From Nicotiana tabacum (taxonomy: Eukaryota; Streptophyta; Magnoliopsida; Solanales; Solanaceae), in the NCBI RefSeq assembly GCF_000715075.1, contig NC_134095.1, forward strand, positions 69,135,990 to 69,199,989: a stretch of 64,000 nucleotides of DNA, written 5' to 3'. The notes beneath the pieces are model-generated. The model did not search any database, was not told where the DNA came from, and saw nothing but the letters and a program-made list of their open reading frames with translations. Numbering within the stretch: the stretch's first letter is position 1; each line of letters starts with the position of its first letter. Position numbers and translations under genes: made by a program. Below, piece by piece: positions 1-11,860 of the stretch.

Positions 1-1779
1 CTGTAACAGAAGTAACAACCCGGCTGGCTCCGAAATATCCAATCTCGCAAACCGGTTGGCCAAAGCCTAAACATCCAAGGGTAGTGGAACCTCTGCTACT
101 GGTAGATATGCCAAACTACCTATGCTCTCTGCCTTCCTACTCAATGCATCAGCCACTATGTTGGCTTTCTCCGGATGATATAATATGGTGAAATCATTGT
201 CTTTTAACAACTCTAACCATCTCTGCTGCATATTAAGGTCTTTCTTCTTGAACTGGTAATGGAGACTCTAACGGTCGGTATAGACCGCCCAATGAATACC
301 GTACAGATAGTGCCACCAAATCTTCAGCACGTGAACAATGTCTACCAACTATAAGTCATGAACAAGGTAATTCCTTTCATGAATCTTCAAATGGCGAGAC
401 ATGTAGGCAATCATACTACTATCCTACATTAATTTCGCGTCAAGCCCAATATAAGATGCACCACATTACATGGTGTAGGATACCGAACCTGCTGGAAACA
501 CCAACACTAGGGCTATAGTCAATGCAGGCTTGAGCTTCTGAAAGCTCAACTCACACTCATCAGACCATCTGAAAAGAGCACCCTTCTGGGTCAACTTTGT
601 TAATGCGGCTGAAATAGATGAAAACCCCTCCACGAACCGGCAACAATAACCCGCCAAATTAAGGATGCTCCGAGTCTCTATAGCTGAAGTAGGTCTAGGC
701 CAGTTCTGATTTATCTCAAACTTCTTAGGATCAATTTTAATGCCTTTGGAAGATAAAACATGGCCAAAAAGGCTACCGAATCTAACTAGAACTCACACTT
801 TAACATCATGGCATATAACTATCTATTCTTCAAAGTCTGAAGTACGATTGGAAGATGCTGCTCATGCTCCTTTCGATTGCGGGAGTAGACCAAAATATTA
901 TTAATGAAGACGATCACAAAAGAATCTAAATAGGGCTTGGACACCCGGTTCATCAAATCAATAAATGTTGTTGGGTATTAGTGAAGCCAAATGACATCAC
1001 TATGAACTCATAGTGGCTATACCGAGTCCGAAAAAATGTCTAAGGAACATTCGATGCCCTTATCTTCAACCGATGCTAGCCAAATCTCAAATCAGTATTT
1101 AAAAACACTTTGGCACCTTGAAGCTGATCAAATAAGTCATAAATCCTCGGCAATGGATACTTATTCTTGATCGTGACCTTGTTCAACTGCCGATAATCTA
1201 TACCCACTCATCGAACTATCATTCCTCTTTACAAACAGCACCGGTGCACCCCAAGGCAAGACACTCGGTATAATGAATCCCTTATCCAGCAAATCTCGCA
1301 ACTGGTCGTTCAGTTCCTTAAACTCAACTGGGGCTATACGGTATGGTGGAATAGAAATAGGCTGAGTGTCCGGAGCAAAGTCAATACAAACGTTTATATC
1401 TCTGTCTGGTGGAATCCTCGATAAATCTGTAGGAAATACCTCTGGAAACTCACGTACAACTGGTACTAATTTGATGGAAGGAATCTCCGCACTAGGTTCA
1501 CACATATAGGCCAAATATGCTAGACATCCCTTCTTGACCATACGCCAACACTTTATATAAGAAATAACCATGCTAGTGGAATGGCCAAGAGTCTCTCTCC
1601 ACTCCAATTGAGGCAACCCTTGGCATTGCGAATGTCATAGTCTTGGCATGACAGTCCAAAATAATATGACAAGGTGACAACCAATCTATGCCCAAGATAA
1701 CATCAAAGTCAAGCATATGAAGAAGTAGAAGATCTACCCTAGTCTCAAAGCTCCTAATAGAAACCACACATGAGTGATA
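1..1779 (-). pseudogene. Element A pol fragment: protease C-half, RT, RNase H
   Basis: This is the downstream part of the A polyprotein. Positions 1573-1779 give the second half of the aspartic protease (DFDVILGIDWLSPCHIILDC). Positions 1161-1616 give the protease-RT linker and RT fingers (GFIIPSVLPWGAPVLFVKR). Palm and thumb follow to about 660, and RNase H runs to the window edge. The RT box reads FINN at 897-908 where the family has FIDD, so both catalytic aspartates are asparagines. In RNase H near 466-490 the usual YCDAS block has a stop and Asp to Gly. Several frames are needed to read it, so it cannot be functional. Domain identities are firm; exact boundaries are not. Confidence 0.85.
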
Positions 1780-3752
1780 TGTAATAACCCAAAATATTTT
1801 GATATACTTATTAATTGTGGGATTGAAGAATTAACTTCTAATATAGTTATTATTAGAACTATATTTACTATTTCTTCTAATATATTTCTTCTAATATAGT
1901 TATTAGGCCTAAGCTACTAGAAGAGAATTTACTATTATATATAATATAGTATATTAAATAAGTGGCTAGTGGGTCAATTACATATTATAAATAAGGTAAG
2001 TAACTTAATTTATTAAGTAATATGTAAAAGTTTATCAGCTCAATACGTTAATGCCAGCATATGGGATTGTAGTAGGAGTTAAGTACATTAGGGCTTATAA
2101 TTGACAAGGAGATTATCAGCTCATAGAGAGGGGTTTCGGGGGAGTTGCTGCGGCAATAGTGAACTGACAACGTAAGAATTTTATAGACTCAGGTATTTTT
2201 TTTTTTCAATAGCATAGATTTTGACTATACATATGTATGTATTATACTGATGTTCTTTTGTTAATGATAGTAAAAATAATGAATCAATGATATATTAAAG
2301 ATTAGGAAATATAATGAGTAGGCAATAATGGGTAATATGGAATTGGAAATAAAAATAAGATTTCAATGGAGAAATCAGCAAAGTAGATGTGCAAATTTAG
2401 AACTGATCGAATCTAAACCATACATATACTGTCGATTTTCTAATTTCTTTTGCATACCTCATAATTATGATTTTTGGGACTCGAATGTTGATATATTGGA
2501 CTTGTGTATTAAACATTGACTTTAGATTGAGATATTAAGATATGTCTTTACCTATAAAAATATGGTATTTAATAGGTTGAATATTAAGATTCAACTCTAA
2601 GCTTGAACGTTAGGGATATTGAGATTTGACCCGATTAGCATAATTGATCTTGTTAATTAATATTTTATATAGATTGAGGCTATTAAGGCTGATTGGTTGG
2701 TGTTCTAGACGTTGCAAGATTGGGAAACTTCCCGTAAGCGAGATAAATGAGACTTTAAGCTTTGGATGCTTGCTTTTCCAAAACCCCGTTTAAAAGTATG
2801 TTTTTTTCTACCGATCCATGTGTTGAGACAAGCGTGCGCTTGGTAGAATCGGTGGTCGTTGACCAGCCGCAAATATATATTATTTTGTAAAAAACTAAAA
2901 TTATTTAATGAGTGATTTATGATGTGGTGTGATGTGGCGTATCCTCGTGCAATGTCACTGGGGCGTTAGAATTTATTCCTTCGCTGCCGTAACATATTTT
3001 GGAACATTGTGTAAGCCGCCGTTATAAATTTGAGGCATTGTGTATGCCGCCAATATAAAATTTGGGGCATTGTGTATGCCGCCGTTATAAAATTTGGGGC
3101 ATTGTGTATGCTGTCGTGGACTCGTCGGGGTGTTTGGTTAATTTGCTGCACTGCCGTTAATGACAAGTCCTTAATATAGATTGTGTTGAGATATATATAG
3201 TGTTGTTGTTGAATAATTGTTTAGATATTATAGAGTAATTATATGGTGAGAGAATTTCTGTGCATATTATTTCTGTGCTCTTTGTGTGTTTGTATTTTCT
3301 AACACTTGTTCCAGAGGTATTCAGAGTGGCGGGTCGATGATCTTACTGGGTTATATTTATTTATAACTCACCCCTTACCTGCGTATCCATGCAGATCCTA
3401 TTGGTGAAAACGGAGCTTGTAGCCGACCAGTTCGCTAGAGTTGATTCAGTCATTGAGGTGAGCCGCCGCATTGTTCGTGGAGGCTGCCTAAAGTGTCTTT
3501 ATCATTTATGCATACGAGGTCTTTTGTAATTCTCTTAGATGCTCCATGGTCTAGTGTGGGATTTGCGGTTAGAGTGTTAATCTTATATTTTAAGATATTA
3601 ATTATTCGTAATAGTAATCACATTATTTGGATACTCGTTTAATTAAGCAAATGCTGTAAATTAATGGATAAAGTAAGAAAGTATGGTTCGCCCGGCAGGT
3701 GGTGTTAGCTAGGTGCCAGTCACGTCTAGGGGGTAGTTTGGGACGTGGAACA
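1780..3752 (+). mobile_element. Solo LTR (Ty3/gypsy-type) inserted in element A protease
   Basis: The segment starts TGTAATAACCC and ends with a stretch like gypsy LTR 3' ends (GGTGCCAGTCACG, then GGGACGTGGAACA). It has no gag or pol and is about 1.97 kb long. It separates two halves of the A protease that join cleanly when it is removed: the left flank ends in GTGATA and the right flank begins ATAAATATG. Only ATA is duplicated now; a 5-bp TGATA target with a small deletion would also fit. Orientation is opposite to A. A solo LTR left by LTR-LTR recombination is the simplest reading. No similar LTR occurs elsewhere in the window for comparison. Confidence 0.75.
2992..3113 (+). repeat. About 34-bp minisatellite, 4 copies, in solo LTR
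   Basis: Four head-to-tail degenerate units centre on GGCATTGTGTATGCCGCC, separated by TTATAAAATTTG-type spacers. The GGCAT...ATGCC arms form a short inverted repeat in each unit. The frames read through it on the minus strand come from the repeat and are not genes. Confidence 0.7.
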
Positions 3753-5373
3753 ATAAATATGATCTACTATAATAGAATCTCCCACAGGCGTGGATACATA
3801 AACACGAGCACTTAAAGAATCACGAGGCATAACCAGGTATGAAGCAAAATAGGGTGACACGAATGAATAATTAGAGCCCGAATCAAATAAAACTGAGGCA
3901 TTCTTATGGCAAACCAGAAAAATGCTTGTGATGACGGTATCAGATGACTTTGCCATAAGACTAACTGCAAATGCATAGAAATGGGGTTGGGCCCCACCAC
4001 TCTGACCTCAGTCTCTCGGACGGTCTCTAGCTAGCTTGCCTCCACCTCTAACGACCTGACCAACAGCTCTAGCTTCTTGCCCCTGCATTTAGCGGGCTGA
4101 TCAGGCGCTGGAGCAGCCGGTGCTAGAAGCATGGCACGAGATCCATGTGATGGTTTGCTGCTAATCAATCTAGGACAGTATATCCTGATGTGACCCATAC
4201 CTCAACACTCAAAGCACTTTCTCAACTATTTTGGTTGTTGAAGCTGAGACTGACCCTAATGGCCCGGATAACCATTGTAGTAAATCTGTAGTGGTGGTGC
4301 ACTGTGTGGTACCTAAAACACTGAGTGAATCAGCCTTTGAGGATGGACACTACAAAATGAACCTATACCTCCATATGAGTCTAAACTGAAACCACCAAAA
4401 TGACGAGGCCTCTTCTTATATATTGCCTCTCTACCCCGACCACAAATCATCTCTATCCGTCAAGCAATCTTTATGGCCCACTGGAAAGGAATGTCATCCC
4501 TAGCTCCTTAAATATATGTAGCTTGATACCAAAAGTAAGACCCTCAATGAATCTCCTCACCCTCTCCCTAGCAGTAGGAATCAAGATAGCTACATGGCAG
4601 GCTAGGTCCACAAATCTAGTCTCGCACTGGGTAACTTCCTGTAGTACTCCTCCCGTAGGGTAAAGTGAATGAACCTCTGCAGAAATAGCTGGAAAACTGA
4701 TCCTAAGTTAGTGGTGGTGAACCTACTGCTCTGATCCGCTCATAACCTTCTACCACCTCTTGGCAGAACTGGTCATCTAAAACACTGCTCCATTAGACTC
4801 TACAACAACCATGTTGTGCATCACCTCGTTGCAACTGTCCAAATAATCTCATGGGTCCTTAGAAGGTGTACCACAAAACTGAATAGAAAAGAGGTTTGTG
4901 AACTTATCTAATCTCATCAATCCCTCAAACACATCGCGGGCCGCTCCCTAGTTTGTGTAGCAACCACAGGCTGAACTACTCCAGCTGCTAGAACCGCCGA
5001 TGTCTAATACAAGGGAGCCATCTACTCCAGGGTGTGAGTAGCGGGAGTTTGGGCTCCTTCCCCAGCCTGAGAGACAGCTGGTGCCATAGGGAATACTCCG
5101 GTCTGGGCCACACTGTCCACAATGCCCACTAAGCAGACTGGCATCTTGAAGTACGGGAGTAGCAATGAATCCCTTGGGGACCTGAGCAGGTCTAATTGGT
5201 GTGGTCTGAACCGGAATCTCCTACTCATGCTCGGTTTAAGGCTTTGCAATGGGTGTTGTTGCACGTGCTCTAGGTTGAGTTCTGCCTCTGCTTCGTCCCC
5301 TACCCCTAGTAGTCGCTGCAATAGGGGGCTTTGGCTCCTGCATGGTTGTAGATGTCGTGTGTGTTCTTACCAT
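3753..5373 (-). pseudogene. Element A gag and protease N-half
   Basis: The start is taken at 5373 (MVRTHTTSTT), the position equivalent to the gag starts of B and C. The N-terminus is Arg/Gly-rich (TTRGRGRSRGR). A conserved gag segment, SVAQTGVFPMAPAVSQAG, lies near 5022-5110. A CCHC zinc knuckle near 4190-4230 has an in-frame TGA just after its second Cys. Protease then begins with an intact DSG active site (VLFDSGSNYSFVSPYFASYL) near 3860-3900 and runs to the solo-LTR junction. Multiple stops interrupt the middle of gag. Its role in a living element would be capsid, RNA binding and polyprotein processing. Confidence 0.8.
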
Positions 5374-5561
5374 CTGCGAGAGAACAAGAATAGAATGGTT
5401 CAAACTTTACAAAAAGAATAAAGTCGCACGATAGAGAAAGAAAGAAGTTAAATTTTTCCTAAAGATCTATAGCCTCTAAAAGATAAGTACAAGCATCTCC
5501 GTACCAATCCTCCAGACTCTACTAAGCTTGCTAATGACTCGTGAAACATAGCTAACCTAAT

Positions 5562-5573
5562 GCTCTGATACCA
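5562..5573 (-). other. Primer-binding site of element A (tRNA-iMet type)
   Basis: The minus strand reads TGGTATCAGAGC, complementary to the 3' end of plant initiator tRNA-Met. It lies three bases from the LTR edge at 5577 and fixes both the orientation and the LTR boundary. Confidence 0.9.
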
Positions 5574-5687
5574 ACTTGTCACGATCCAAAATCCCCTCTC
5601 TGGAATGTGATAGCGCCTAATATTTCACTTATTAGGCAAGCCAACCATAGCTAAATCACTTAACCGGTTTTAACAATTTATATCAAG

Positions 5688-5701
5688 AAATAATAATAAT
5701 A

Positions 5702-5774
<73 letters not shown>
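5688..5774 (+). repeat. (AAT)n microsatellite
   Basis: About 28 nearly perfect AAT units with one AGT interruption near the start. Read on the minus strand it encodes poly-Tyr, which is an artefact. Confidence 0.95.
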
Positions 5775-5775
<1 letters not shown>

Positions 5776-6300
5776 CTCCTAATATATACTGTAATCGCAA
5801 ACTAGTTTGACGTAATCTAAACATATCCCAAAAAACTGGAGTCACGAATACATGAGTATCTAGAGTACTATAGATAAAGTCTGAATAAACGGTAAAGACG
5901 GAATGGAAAGGGACTTCGGGGACTTCGAACGCCAACAGCTCTACCTAAAGTCTCCTGTTGATAGCAGGGATAGATCTCCTCTAGACGCCACTGGGACCAA
6001 CTCTGGTATCTGCACAAGAAGTATAGAAGTATAGCATGAGTACAACCGGCTCCATGTACTCTGTAAATGTCAAACCTAACCTGGACGAAGTAGTGACAAG
6101 GCTATGACAAGACACTCACAATAAACATGTACCAAATAATAATAATAATAGGAACATGAATAGGATAAACTAGTAAAGTCAAATAACTGGACCCGTAGGT
6201 CAACTACCAAAAAGGGCCCTACAAAAACAGAATCTCAAAATATATCACAACATCGAGAATAATCTATACAACCACAAACAACTTATATTACCTCAAATGG

Positions 6301-6416
6301 GTTGCGCCACGCAACCCGATCCCACCATAGTATTATATCATATCACATTTTGTCCTTATTCCTTCGTATAATATCATATCATTTCAGCACCGTTGCAGCG
6401 TGCAACCCGATCCCCA
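6301..6416 (+). repeat. Spaced hairpin motif GTTGCGGCGTGCAACCCGATCC in A LTR
   Basis: Two degenerate copies, at about 6301-6323 and 6392-6415. The GTTGC...GCAAC arms can pair. Three comparable copies lie in the C LTR at 39619-39782. Confidence 0.6.
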
Positions 6417-6510
6417 ACAATTTTAGAATATTAATATAAATAACTTAACAACAATATTTAGGAAATATCAACACAATAGAGGATGAAGCGTATTGAACAC
6501 ATAAAAATCA

Positions 6511-6515
6511 CCAAT
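6511..6515 (+). repeat. Left target-site duplication of element B (CCAAT)
   Basis: CCAAT directly precedes the TG of the left LTR of B and is repeated exactly after the right LTR at 16762-16766. Confidence 0.92.
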
Positions 6516-9155
6516 TGTCATGACCCAAGTTCTCCCTCCGTGAACTGTCGTGATGGAACCTAGTCTCTACGATTAGGTAAGCCTAACAAATTGCGAAAAA
6601 TGGTTTAAAGATGCAAAATTGGCCAACAAACAGGTAAATATAATTAAATGAGCTTAAGATGTCGCTCGAAGTATACAATAGTAACACTCTCGACTGAATA
6701 CAACACTTCCAAAACCCAGAATCCCATGAATCACATGCTAAAGAAAAATACATAGTGTTCTAACTCCAGAAGTCTAAACGAAGGAAAAATAAAAGAAGCC
6801 TATAACTGAAGGGAGAATAGAGAGGGACTTCTAGGTCTGCGGACGCGGCAGATATACCTCGAAGTTTCTGGATTGCCTCGCCTCACGGATAGTATGGCTG
6901 AGCAGAAGAACCTGGATCTGCACATGAAAAATTTGTGTAGGAAAGGGCATGAGTACACAACAGCGGTAGCAATAAGTGCGAAGCCTAACCTCGATCGAGT
7001 AGTGACGAGAAAGGTCAGGGCCCTACTGGTTATAAATATATATAACGAGATATATAACAAGGTAAAATAGTATGAAAAGTTACAATATAATTAAAATACT
7101 AACAGTCAATAAAGATGAAATCACATAAAGAAGTAACTCAGTACATAGAGATAGCAACTGTGGATCTCCCAGGATAATGTCATGTAGTCCCAAACGTAAA
7201 TGTGCAGAGGATCTCCCGGGATACTGTACCATAGTCCAAATTGTAAATGAGCATAAGATCTCTCGTAATACCGATGCAAAGTCCCCAATGTAAATATCCA
7301 GTACAGGGGGATCTCCCGGGATACTATCCCGTAGTCCCAAATATAAATGTGCAGGGGGATCTCTCGGAATACCGTTCTATAGTCCCAAAGTAAACATGCA
7401 AGGGGATCTCCCGGAATATCGTTTCGTAGTCCTAAAGTAAATACACAAATATACGCAACAATCACGAGAAGGAAATCTATAGTTCTATTCAAGTTTGTAT
7501 CAAATAAATAGGTAATTTCCACCCTAAACATGCTACACAAAATCCAAGTAAAAGAGTTTAAGCAGATAAGACAGATAAGCCACGTAAGCATGCTTTCCTA
7601 AGCTAAACAGGAGGCTTCGTATACAAGTATTGCTCAATTAAAGGAAAGCATTGATATTAACTTAACGACAATGGGGGTTTTCAACAATTTTTCAACAATT
7701 ATCACATGTACGCACTCGTCACCTCGCGTACACAGCATTCACATAACAACAATACCAAATTCCTAAGGGGTGTTTCCCCACACAAGGTTAGGCAAGCCAC
7801 TTACCTCGAACCGGCTCAATATCAATCTGATATCATGCTCTTGCCATGAGTATCCAACTTCGAGTGGCCCAAATCCAATCAAATCAATTACATAACGTAT
7901 ATAAAACTACAAGTAACTAATTTAACTAATGAATTTAAAGTTACGGCAAGAAATTCGAAAGACGCCCAAAAATCCTCCCGAGGCCCACGTCTCGGAATCG
8001 GGAAAAAGTTACCAATTTAGAACACCCATTCACTCACGAGTTTACTCGTACAAAAATCATCCCAATCCGGCGTCAAATTCTTGTTCGAAACTCAAATTTC
8101 TCATTAGGAACTTTTTCCCCCATTTCCAAACTTCTACCCTCAAATTCCTTGATGAGATGAGGAAAATAACAAGAGATTAATGTATTAGAACAAAATTAGA
8201 GTTAGAATTCATTACCCAATATTTCATCATCAAAATCACTCAAGAAATCACCTTCCACCGAGCTCTAAATCAATTTTTGAGTTTATGAAATCATCATTGA
8301 ATTTCATATTTTTGCCCAGCGATTACCGTATCTGCAGTCAAGGGGGCGCATCTGGGGTCCCGCTTCTGCGGCTAGGATTCCGAACCTGCAATATTTCATT
8401 AAACCCCCAGGCGCCGCACCTGCGCTCCATTCCTTGCAGATGCTCTCCCGCTTCTGTGGTCCTTGAGACGCATCTGCGACAAATAGCCTTCAAGCCTCAG
8501 ACCACATCTGTGGTTGCCAACCACTTCTATGGTGCCGCACATGTGGTCCAATATCCGCAGGTACGAAAACAACATGTTCAGCAAATTTCTGAAATTGCCT
8601 AAGTCCAAAGTTAATTCCGTTAAGCATCTGAAACTAACCCGAGGCCCCCGGGACCTTAACCAGACATACCAACCAATCCTAAAATATCATACAAACTTAG
8701 TCGAATCCTCAAATCACATCAAACAATGCTAAAACCCAGAATCACTCTCCAATCCAAACCTAATTAACTTGAATTTCCAAAATTCTACAACCAATGTCGA
8801 AACCAACCAAATCATGTTCGATTGACCCCAAATTTTACACACAAGTCATATTCAACACTACGGACCTATTCAAACTTTCGGAATCAGTTTATGACCCCGA
8901 TATCAAAATTTCACTATCGCCCCGAAAACTCCAAAATTCAACTTTCGGCATTTCAAGCCTAAATAAGCTATGGACCTCCAACGCATAATCCGGACACGCC
9001 CCTAAGCCCGAAATCACCAAATGGAGCTAACAGAATTGACAGAATTCCATTACGAATCCGCCTTCACATGGTTCCGACTACGGTCTAAATTCTAAGATTT
9101 AAACTCTATTTAGGGACTAAGTGTCCCAAAACACTCCGAAACTCAAGATGAACCA
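6516..9155 (-). mobile_element. Element B 3' LTR, truncated at its inner end
   Basis: It begins (plus strand) TGTCATGACCC and parallels the right LTR of B up to about GATGAACCAT near 9150. The last roughly 95 bp present in the other LTR, ending TTGGGTCGTTACA, are missing, and no polypurine tract is visible before pol. A CG-rich stretch at about 8320-8560 and a minisatellite at 7150-7445 match the other copy. The ORFs here are repeat-driven. Confidence 0.85.
7150..7445 (+). repeat. About 50-55-bp minisatellite in B 3' LTR, about 6 copies
   Basis: Units contain GGATCTCCCGGGATAC, then CGTAGTCCCAAA and a GTAAATGTGCAG-like link. The same array occurs in the other B LTR, so it predates insertion. 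Overlapping minus-strand frames of 86 and 156 aa are artefacts of the array. Confidence 0.85.
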
Positions 9156-9179
9156 TTTCGGATCCGTCTTCACAGCCTC

Positions 9180-10725
9180 TTAAAACATTCGTTCGTCCTT
9201 GAATGAGCTTAGGCATATACCTGCAGTGGTGAAAAGATGAGGGTAACAGCTGTGCATATCCTGCTTGGTCTCCCAATTCGCCTCCTCAACCGGCTGACCC
9301 TGCCACTGAACCTTTACTGATGCAATACTCTTTGACCTCAGTTTTCGAACCTGCCTGTCCAATATAGCCACTGTCTCCTCAACATAAGATAGATCCTTGT
9401 TTAATTGGACTAAACTGAAATCCAACACGTGCAACGGATCACCGTGATACCTCCGGAGCATCGAAACATGAAATACAGGATGAACTCCTGCCAAGCTGGG
9501 AGGTAAGTCAAGCTCATAAGAAACCTCCCCAACGCGTCGCAATACCTTGAAGGGGCCAATAAACCTTGGGCTCAATTTGCCCTTCTTCCCAAATCTCATA
9601 ACGCCCTTCATAGGAAAAACCCGAAGCAATACCCGCTCTCCAACTATAAATGGAACATCGCAAACCTTCCGATCCGCATAACTCTTCTATCTGGACTGGC
9701 TGTCAAAGTTTATCCTGAATCACCTTAACCTTCTCCAAGGCATCCGAACCAAGTCTGTTCCCAATAATCTAGCATCTCCTGGCTCGAACCAACCCCTCGG
9801 AGATCTACACCATCTACCATACAAAGCCTCATAAGGTGTCATCTGAATGCTAGGCTGGTAACTGTTGTTTTAAGCAAACTCCGCAAGTTTTAATACCTAA
9901 TCCCAATAACCTCCAAACTCCATCACACACTCACAAAACATATCCTCATGAATCTGAAAAGTGCGTTCGGACTATACGTCCATCTAGAGGTGAAATGTTG
10001 TGCTCAACTCCACCCGAGTACCCAACTCATGCTGTATGGCCCTCCAGAACCGTGATGTAAATTGAGTACCTATATTTGAAATGATGGAAACTAGAATACC
10101 ATGCAGACGAACAATCTCTTGGATATGAATCTCAGCCAACTGCTCTGAAGAATAGGTAGTACACATAGGGATGAAGTGTGCAAACTTGGTCAACCGATCC
10201 ACAATCACCCAAATGGCATCAAACTTCCTCAAAGTCTGTGGGAGTCCAACTACGAAGTCCATGGCGATCTTCTCCCACTTCCACTTCGGAATCTCTATCT
10301 GCTAAAGCAAGCCACCCGGTCTCTGGTGCTCAAACTTCACCTGCTGACAATTGAGGCACCGAGCTACAAACCTAACTATATCTTTGTTCATCTGCCTCCA
10401 CCAATAGTGATGCCTCAAATCCTGGTACATATTCACGGCACCCGGATGGATTGAATACCGCGAACTACGGGCCTCCTCTAGAATTAACTCCTGAAGCCCA
10501 TCAACATTGGGTACACAAATCTGACCATGTATCCTAAATACCCCGTCCTCACCAATGGTCACATCTCTAGCATCACCATGTAGAACCTTGTCTTTGAGGA
10601 CAAGCAAATGAGGGTCATCATACCGTCGCTCCCTGATACGATCAAACAAGGAAGACCGAGATACTACACAAGCTAGGACCCGACTAGGCTTCGAAATATA
10701 CAGTCTCACAAACTGGCTGGCTAAG
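9180..10725 (-). pseudogene. Element B integrase with chromodomain-like C-terminus
   Basis: The N-terminal zinc-binding region lies at about 10302-10480 (CLNCQQVKFEHQRPGG). The catalytic core at 9984-10262 begins MDFVVGLPQT, with the first catalytic Asp in IVDRLTKFAHF. The second site reads SNIGTQFTS where relatives have SDRGTQFTS, so that Asp is Asn. The C-terminal part (9180-9629) has the GKLSPRFIGPF module, VHPVFHVSMLR, and a chromodomain-like end with VKVQWQGQPVEEANWE. In chromoviruses this tail is thought to steer integration to particular chromatin. Stops and frame changes separate the three blocks. Family assignment is firm; loss of function is inferred. Confidence 0.88.
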
Positions 10726-11860
10726 TCCTAAACATCCATCATCATGGGCCTCCGCTGCTAGTAGATAAGACAAACTCCCCAAACTCTCTACCCGGCGACT
10801 CAAAGCGTCGGCCACCACATTGGCCTTCCCCTGGTGGTATAAAATAGTGATATCATAGTCCTTCAGCAACTCTAATACCTCCTCTGATGCAAATTAAGGT
10901 CCTTCTACTTGAAGAGGTGCTACAAACTCCGGTGATTAGTGTAGATCTCACAAGTAACACAATATAAATAATGATGCCGGATATTTCAGGATTGAACAAT
11001 AGCAGCTAACTTGAGATCATGGACATGATAATTCTTCTCATGCACCTTCATCAATACCTCTCCAAGGCCAATCCTTGAGGCGTCATAATAAACAGTATAA
11101 GATCCCAAACCAGTAGGCAATATCAATACTGGAGTTATAGTCAGAGCTACCTTGAGCTTCTGAAAGCTTTCCTCACACTCCTCCGCCCACCTGAACGAAG
11201 CACCCTTCTGGGTTAGCGTTCTCATAAATGATGCATTAGATGAAAATCCCTCAAATAATCAATGGTAATAACCCGCCAAGACAAGAAAACTATGGATCTA
11301 TGTAGCTGAGGATGGTTTGGGCCAACTCTGCACTGCTTCCACTTTCTTCGGATCCACCTTGATCCCTGCACTTGATACTACGTGACCCAATAATGCCACA
11401 GAATCCAACCAGAATTCCCATTTCTAGAACTTTGCATATAATTTCTTTTCCCTCAATATCTGAAGCACTGTCCTCGCGTGCTGCTCATGATCCTCCCGAT
11501 TCCGAGCGTATACCAGAATATCATCAATAAAGACAATGATGAACGAGTCAAGATATGGCTAGAATACACTATGCATCAAATGCATAAATGCTGGAGCATT
11601 GGTTAGCCCAAATGACATAACAAGGAACTTCACCTAGCAATATTCAATGCACATACACATAGAAACATCCTTTTTATTCACAAACAAGACAGGAGCACCC
11701 CAAGGTGACACATTGGGCCGAATAAAACCCTTATCAAGCAATTCAGGCAATTGCTCTGTCAACTCCTTCAACTCAGGAGGAGCCATACGGTAAGGAGGAA
11801 TTGAAATGGGATGAGTTCCCTGCAACAAATAAATGCCAAAATCAATATCTCTGTCGGGTG
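10726..11860 (-). pseudogene. Element B reverse transcriptase and RNase H
   Basis: RT fingers lie at 11634-11800 (GFIRPNVSPWGAPVLFVNKK). The palm has an intact FIDDILVY box, its two Asp codons at 11520-11525. The RT-RNase H connection carries TQKGASFRWAEECEESFQKLK at about 11150-11225. RNase H follows with its first Asp preserved (VYYDASRIGLGEVL) and ends with YHQGKANVVADALSRR near 10800. At least two frameshifts or stops interrupt it. The intact RT motif contrasts with the altered boxes of A, C and E. Its role would be copying element RNA into cDNA inside virus-like particles. Confidence 0.88.

Larger units (their letters stand above)
5577..6515 (-). mobile_element. Element A 5' LTR, PBS-proximal part
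   Basis: It starts (plus strand) TGTCACGATCC beside the PBS and is cut at the CCAAT target site by element B. It carries an (AAT)n tract and repeats of GCGTGCAACCCGATCC, which the LTR of element C also contains, so A and C belong to one family. The remainder of the LTR is at 16762-18198. Confidence 0.85.

Noticed and set aside
5678..5935. Minus-strand 85-aa frame with a long Tyr run
   Set aside because: Produced by the (AAT)n microsatellite in the A LTR; no domain.
7080..7591. Overlapping 86- and 156-aa minus-strand frames
   Set aside because: Translation of the B LTR minisatellite; the other B LTR has equivalent broken frames.
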